A stretch of 9,819 nt of DNA from Bacteroidetes bacterium UBA7368 (GTDB taxonomy: Bacteria > Bacteroidota > Rhodothermia > Rhodothermales > UBA10348): assembly GCA_002469915.1 (NCBI GenBank), contig DKOG01000058.1, forward strand, positions 1 through 9,819. The letters are read 5' to 3'. The notes under the pieces were generated by a model. It saw nothing but the letters and a program-made list of their open reading frames with translations, did no database searches and was not told the DNA's origin. This document shows positions 7,111-9,819 of the stretch, one piece after another. Positions within the stretch are counted from its first letter, which is position 1. Each line of letters begins with the position of its first letter. Position numbers and translations under genes: made by a program.

Positions 7111-7653
7111 ATGGCTACGCTGGATATCTTCATATTGGTTGTACTGGCAATCGGATTACTGAGAGGCATAAAAACCGGTTTCCTGAAACAGGCAGCCAGT
7201 CTGATTGGAACGATATTGTCGTTCGTTCTCGCCGCTTCTTTTATGGAAGCTGGTGGAAAGGTGTTTGAAGCCAACTTTGGTATGGATCCCGGATTCGGTC
7301 CAATTCTAGCTTTTGTCGCGATTTTTATGGTGGTAAAAATAGCTGTCCATACCGTTGCTCGTACGGCCGAGGCTTTACTGGACACAGCCAACTTGACGGG
7401 CATAGACCGTTTGGCTGGTGGAGTAGCTGGGGGCCTGAAAGCGGCTATTGCCATGAGCCTTGTCTTCCTAATGATCGGCTATGCTCAATTACCCAGTCAA
7501 ATCTCGAGGGAAGCCTCAGATTTTTATGCACCAGTATATCGATTGGTGCCCGACGCATGGCGCTACCTGTCGGATAGGGCACCTGCTTTTGAAAACTTCC
7601 GTCAGGAGGTTGAAGATCGTCTTCAGATGGGAATGGACTCGATTCCCATTTAA
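7111..7653 (+). CDS. cvpA: CvpA-family inner-membrane protein
   Basis: A 180-residue protein of the CvpA (colicin V production) family. Hydrophobic segments lie at about 3-21, 27-45, 62-82 and 104-126, with the family-typical first-loop pattern GLLRGIKTGFLKQAASLIG and the glycine-rich GIDRLAGGVAGGLKAAI leading into the last helix. The tail after residue 130 is hydrophilic. CvpA proteins were named for colicin V export and have been linked to envelope stress tolerance; the molecular activity is unknown. ATG 7111 follows the yqeY stop by 21 nt with no Shine-Dalgarno. The stop codon shares bases with the stop of the opposite-strand gene, so the transcript must end within or beyond a neighbour's coding sequence. 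No conserved residue appears missing. Confidence 0.88.
   Translation: MATLDIFILVVLAIGLLRGIKTGFLKQAASLIGTILSFVLAASFMEAGGKVFEANFGMDPGFGPILAFVAIFMVVKIAVHTVARTAEALLDTANLTGIDRLAGGVAGGLKAAIAMSLVFLMIGYAQLPSQISREASDFYAPVYRLVPDAWRYLSDRAPAFENFRQEVEDRLQMGMDSIPI
7627..7649. terminator. Perfect 8-bp inverted repeat at the convergent gene junction
   Basis: ATGGGAAT (7627-7634) and ATTCCCAT (7642-7649) form a perfect stem with a 7-nt loop, extendable by a G-T wobble and an A-T pair to 7625-7651. It lies at the extreme 3' end of the cvpA gene, just before the shared stop codons, where a bidirectional terminator would be useful. It lacks a real T-run on either side, so factor-independent termination is unproven. 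An 8-bp repeat of this type is expected about once per window by chance, so position is the main argument. Confidence 0.35.
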
Positions 7654-8432
7654 AGGCTTACAGCTCCCGGCGTATAGCTGAGTTGTATTCCAATACCCTT
7701 AGAGTCGGTACTCCTGTCCTCTGATTCAAACTCGTATTTGAATCCTTGCAAGACAAAAGTCCACTTTGGATTGATCACGTATCCCATTTGCATCAAGACA
7801 TTTCGTCTATTCAGTTCTGATCCAGTGAGCCGGTGAGACCCTACCGCAATTGAGGCGATAACCTTTTCTGCGATTTTGGCCGATCCAATAAGCTCTAGCC
7901 CGAGATCAGCGCCGGTCTGATTCTGTAGTCCTAAGGGAGATGCCGTAGAAATTAAACTTCCGAACTTCCATGTAGAAAGGCTCGCAGAAGCTAGAAGTCG
8001 AAGAGCCGCATCATATGCTGAGCCTTGCCCATGTATACCTGGTCCCGTGGCAAGCCCAATCCAGTTGGCATCTACTTCCTGAATTCCTGATCTGTCGTAA
8101 TCTAGTAGTTTAAAGGCACCCGTCATCAATCCTCGCTGAATCAGCATGTCTATCGCTGTCGCGCGAAAGTGTAACCGTTCATATGACTGTTCGAGTAACT
8201 GAGCACCCAACTGTACGCCCAGAAGTTCGATTTTAGAGTCTGAAGTGGTCTGTGGAAGCAGACTAGCTACAGGGACAACCCGCTTGAGTCCAATGAGTAC
8301 ACCGGACACATCACCCGACTCGGCGCTGTAGGTGGAAGCTTCAATTTGCCATGGCGCAAAAGCCAGCGGTGACTGAGCCATTGACTCGAGGCTTATCCCG
8401 AAAAGAAGAGCAATAAAAAGGAGACGTTTCAT
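7650..8432 (-). CDS. Exported, probably outer-membrane beta-strand protein of unknown family
   Basis: I do not recognise the family. The protein has 260 residues when begun at the ATG whose first base is 8432. That start places a clean signal peptide first (MKRLLFIALLFGISLESMA|Q, cleavage after residue 19); a TTG at 8456 would add eight polar residues and is less likely. After cleavage there is no further hydrophobic helix. The rest reads as alternating hydrophobic/polar strands broken by turns, for example GVLIGLKRVVPV, LLGVQLGAQLL, AALRLLASASL, KVIASIAVGSHRL, WTFVLQGFKYEFE and GIGIQLSYTPG. That pattern suggests a small barrel of about ten to twelve strands, or a periplasmic beta protein. 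It does not end in the aromatic residue usual for barrel substrates. It lies 52 bp downstream of the EamA gene on the same strand and may share its transcript. Its stop overlaps that of the cvpA gene. Confidence 0.75.
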   Translation of the reverse strand: MKRLLFIALLFGISLESMAQSPLAFAPWQIEASTYSAESGDVSGVLIGLKRVVPVASLLPQTTSDSKIELLGVQLGAQLLEQSYERLHFRATAIDMLIQRGLMTGAFKLLDYDRSGIQEVDANWIGLATGPGIHGQGSAYDAALRLLASASLSTWKFGSLISTASPLGLQNQTGADLGLELIGSAKIAEKVIASIAVGSHRLTGSELNRRNVLMQMGYVINPKWTFVLQGFKYEFESEDRSTDSKGIGIQLSYTPGAVSL

Positions 8433-8484
8433 GAAAGAGCGTTCGTTCTGATTCAAATGAGGGATGCTTCTCGTGGATAAAAGT

Positions 8485-9414
8485 TTAATCTCGTGCTAGG
8501 TGTCGTCTTCGAGCCCAACGCATGACGACCAATCCGCCAATAATTAGCGTGCCACCAATAAGCTGAACGGGTAAGATGGCGTCCCCAAGCATAAAAAACC
8601 CACTAAATAAGGCAATTAAAGGCACTAGATTCCCGTACGCAGCGGTGTGGGAAGCACCAAGCGATTTGACGGCGTTGTTCCAGAAAACAATGGCTAAACC
8701 AGTGGAAAGGGATCCAGAAAAAAACATGGCTACCCAATGCATGAATGTAACTTGTTGCCAATCGATTGCGCTCCAATATGGAATAGAGACCAGGCCTATG
8801 GCCGGAAGGGCGATGATTAAGGCCAATACGGTGAGGGAGAGGGGAGTGTGTTTTTGAACTAGTTGGCGAGTGAACGCAGTATATGCTCCCCACAAAATGG
8901 CGGCTACGAGAATGATAGCGTTACCTAGGAAATACGTAGAAGCAAGGTCAACCTCGGTGGGTCCAGACAATATGATCACACCTGTTCCAATCAGGGATAT
9001 CAAGAGCCCAAGCCACGCGACGCCAGAAATACGCTCAATAGCAAAAAAAGCGGCGATGAGGGCGGTCCAAATGGGAGCGCTCGACATGATGATAGCACTG
9101 TTCCCAGCGGACGTATTGTTTAGTCCTGTGATGAATGCAACCTGGTACAATACCCATCCTATTAGCGCAATAAAGGCAAATGATTTGAAGTCTGTTTGTA
9201 GAGGTTTCCAGAAAGTGGTCCAATCATTTCCACATCGGCGATACAAGAGAGCGGACAGTACTACGGCTGCGGCTCCTAGTCTGAAGACATTCATGACGTG
9301 CGGGTGAATCTCCAACAAAATCCATTTTGAGACCGGGAAGTTTACTCCCCAGACCAACACCACGGATAGGAGTTGTAGTTCACTACTAAGGCGTTGAGAT
9401 GATAATTGTGTCAT
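8485..9414 (-). CDS. EamA/DMT-superfamily transporter
   Basis: A 309-residue inner-membrane protein of the drug/metabolite transporter superfamily, with length and layout of the ten-helix EamA class. Two homologous five-helix halves are visible: the first from about residue 12 with the diagnostic VWGVNFPVSKW (Trp22), the second from about 165 with ILWGAYTAFTRQL (Trp175). Other family features are the FRLGAAAVVL segment in helix 2, TSAGNSAIIMSSAPIWTALIA in helices 3-4 and its counterpart SHTAAYGNLVPLIALF in the second half, and a basic C-terminal end (RWARRRHLARD) that should lie in the cytoplasm. Members export amino acids, metabolites or drugs; the substrate cannot be read from sequence. ATG with first base 9414 is the clear start and has no Shine-Dalgarno. 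It is divergent from the MerR-type gene, which makes that regulator a candidate controller. Confidence 0.93.
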   Translation of the reverse strand: MTQLSSQRLSSELQLLSVVLVWGVNFPVSKWILLEIHPHVMNVFRLGAAAVVLSALLYRRCGNDWTTFWKPLQTDFKSFAFIALIGWVLYQVAFITGLNNTSAGNSAIIMSSAPIWTALIAAFFAIERISGVAWLGLLISLIGTGVIILSGPTEVDLASTYFLGNAIILVAAILWGAYTAFTRQLVQKHTPLSLTVLALIIALPAIGLVSIPYWSAIDWQQVTFMHWVAMFFSGSLSTGLAIVFWNNAVKSLGASHTAAYGNLVPLIALFSGFFMLGDAILPVQLIGGTLIIGGLVVMRWARRRHLARD

Positions 9415-9536
9415 GGCTCAGGGTCTATTGCGGCCAAGCTATGTGTTTTCATGGACAAACGTTGTCGACTATTGTACATTCTCTTCGTATTGATCAGTAT
9501 TTCGTGTCACTCTCACGCCAATCCTTTCTTACTGCC
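9415..9536. promoter_or_regulatory. Divergent intergenic region between EamA transporter and MerR-type regulator
   Basis: These 122 bp must hold the start signals of two divergent genes. I found no confident -35/-10 pair. A near-perfect palindrome, TATTGATCAGTA (9488-9499, one T-G mismatch), is about 40 bp ahead of the regulator start and could be an operator. TTGTCG at 9462 and TTGTAC at 9472 are possible -35-like elements without good partners. Confidence 0.35.
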
Positions 9537-9819
9537 ATGGCAATGCTCGACTCTGGAATCACCAAGTTGTATTACACGATTAGTGAGGTTGCTAATCTGG
9601 TCGAAGAGGAGGCTCACGTACTTCGCTATTGGGAATCTGAATTTGATACGCTCCGACCAAGGAAAAACCGAGCGGGAAAACGGGTATACACAAAGGACAA
9701 TATCGATACGGTTTTTCGGATACGGCATCTACTTCGGGATGAGAAGTTTACCATCGACGGAGCTCGCCAGATGCTCAAGAAAAAGCGTAAGATTAAGAAA
9801 TCAACCTCAAACGAAGTCC
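9537..9819 (+). CDS. MerR-family transcriptional regulator, C-terminus beyond window
   Basis: 94 residues are visible before the window ends. The N-terminal winged helix-turn-helix is clear: KLYYTISEVANLVEEEAHVL (residues 10-29) gives the recognition helices, RYWESEF the invariant stretch, then RPRKNRAGKRVYTKDNID for the wing, and HLLRDEKFTIDGARQML for the second helix pair. This is the MerR type common as short regulators in Bacteroidota. The tail becomes very basic (KKKRKIKK, about residues 80-87). The effector-binding part is not seen, so metal or drug sensing cannot be judged. ATG 9537 is preferred; ATG 9543 is two codons later, and the frame stays open far upstream without another ATG. 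No Shine-Dalgarno is visible. MerR proteins often act on an adjacent divergent gene, here the EamA transporter. Confidence 0.9.
   Translation, partial: MAMLDSGITKLYYTISEVANLVEEEAHVLRYWESEFDTLRPRKNRAGKRVYTKDNIDTVFRIRHLLRDEKFTIDGARQMLKKKRKIKKSTSNEV

Noticed and set aside
7098..7454. 118-codon minus-strand open frame opposite the cvpA gene
   Set aside because: Its composition (Ala, Lys, Thr and Ser rich) is what the complement of membrane-helix codons gives, and no independent signal supports it.
8870..9307. 145-codon plus-strand open frame opposite the EamA transporter
   Set aside because: It is the complement of hydrophobic codons in a well-supported transporter gene; its protein has no domain features.

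Overview
The window looks like chromosomal DNA of a Gram-negative member of the Bacteroidota/Rhodothermota/Balneolota assemblage. The reasons are an outer membrane (an Omp85-type barrel, a lipobox lipoprotein and several Sec signal peptides), a TolB-propeller plus Omp85 architecture and a PEGA protein of a style common in that assemblage, and the near absence of Shine-Dalgarno sequences (only one gene has a good one). The phylum is an inference from gene style. No rRNA, tRNA, CRISPR array, insertion sequence or phage gene was recognised, and no frame is broken.

Layout. The left edge (2-1510, +) is a 5'-truncated ptsI encoding PTS enzyme I, followed by a 175-bp gap with a GC-rich hairpin at the stop codon. 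Next is a tightly packed cell-envelope operon on the + strand. Its first gene (1686-4631) encodes a 981-residue protein that joins a secreted HExxH zinc-peptidase domain, a six-bladed TolB/PD40 propeller and a C-terminal Omp85-type barrel. The second (4631-5794) encodes an eight-bladed PQQ-type propeller lipoprotein resembling BamB, coupled through a TGATG stop/start overlap. The third (5778-6542) encodes an exported PEGA-domain protein that overlaps the lipoprotein gene by 17 nt and has the window's one good Shine-Dalgarno. After 88 bp come yqeY (6631-7089) and a cvpA-family gene (7111-7653), also on +.

The + strand series ends at a tail-to-tail junction: cvpA and a minus-strand gene share the four bases TTAA, which hold both stop codons, and an 8-bp perfect inverted repeat lies just before it. 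The minus strand then carries a predicted exported or outer-membrane protein of unknown family (7650-8432) and an EamA/DMT-family transporter (8485-9414). A 122-bp divergent region separates the transporter from a MerR-family regulator (9537 onward) that runs off the right edge.

How the genes may work together. The central three-gene operon is the most interesting part. Peptidase, propeller and Omp85 barrel are combined in one polypeptide, with a BamB-like lipoprotein made from the same message. In E. coli the analogous functions (BamA barrel, BamB propeller, BepA gluzincin peptidase) are separate proteins. I infer a module for outer-membrane protein assembly, quality control or export. The sequence does not prove that function. 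The remaining genes are ordinary housekeeping or accessory genes.
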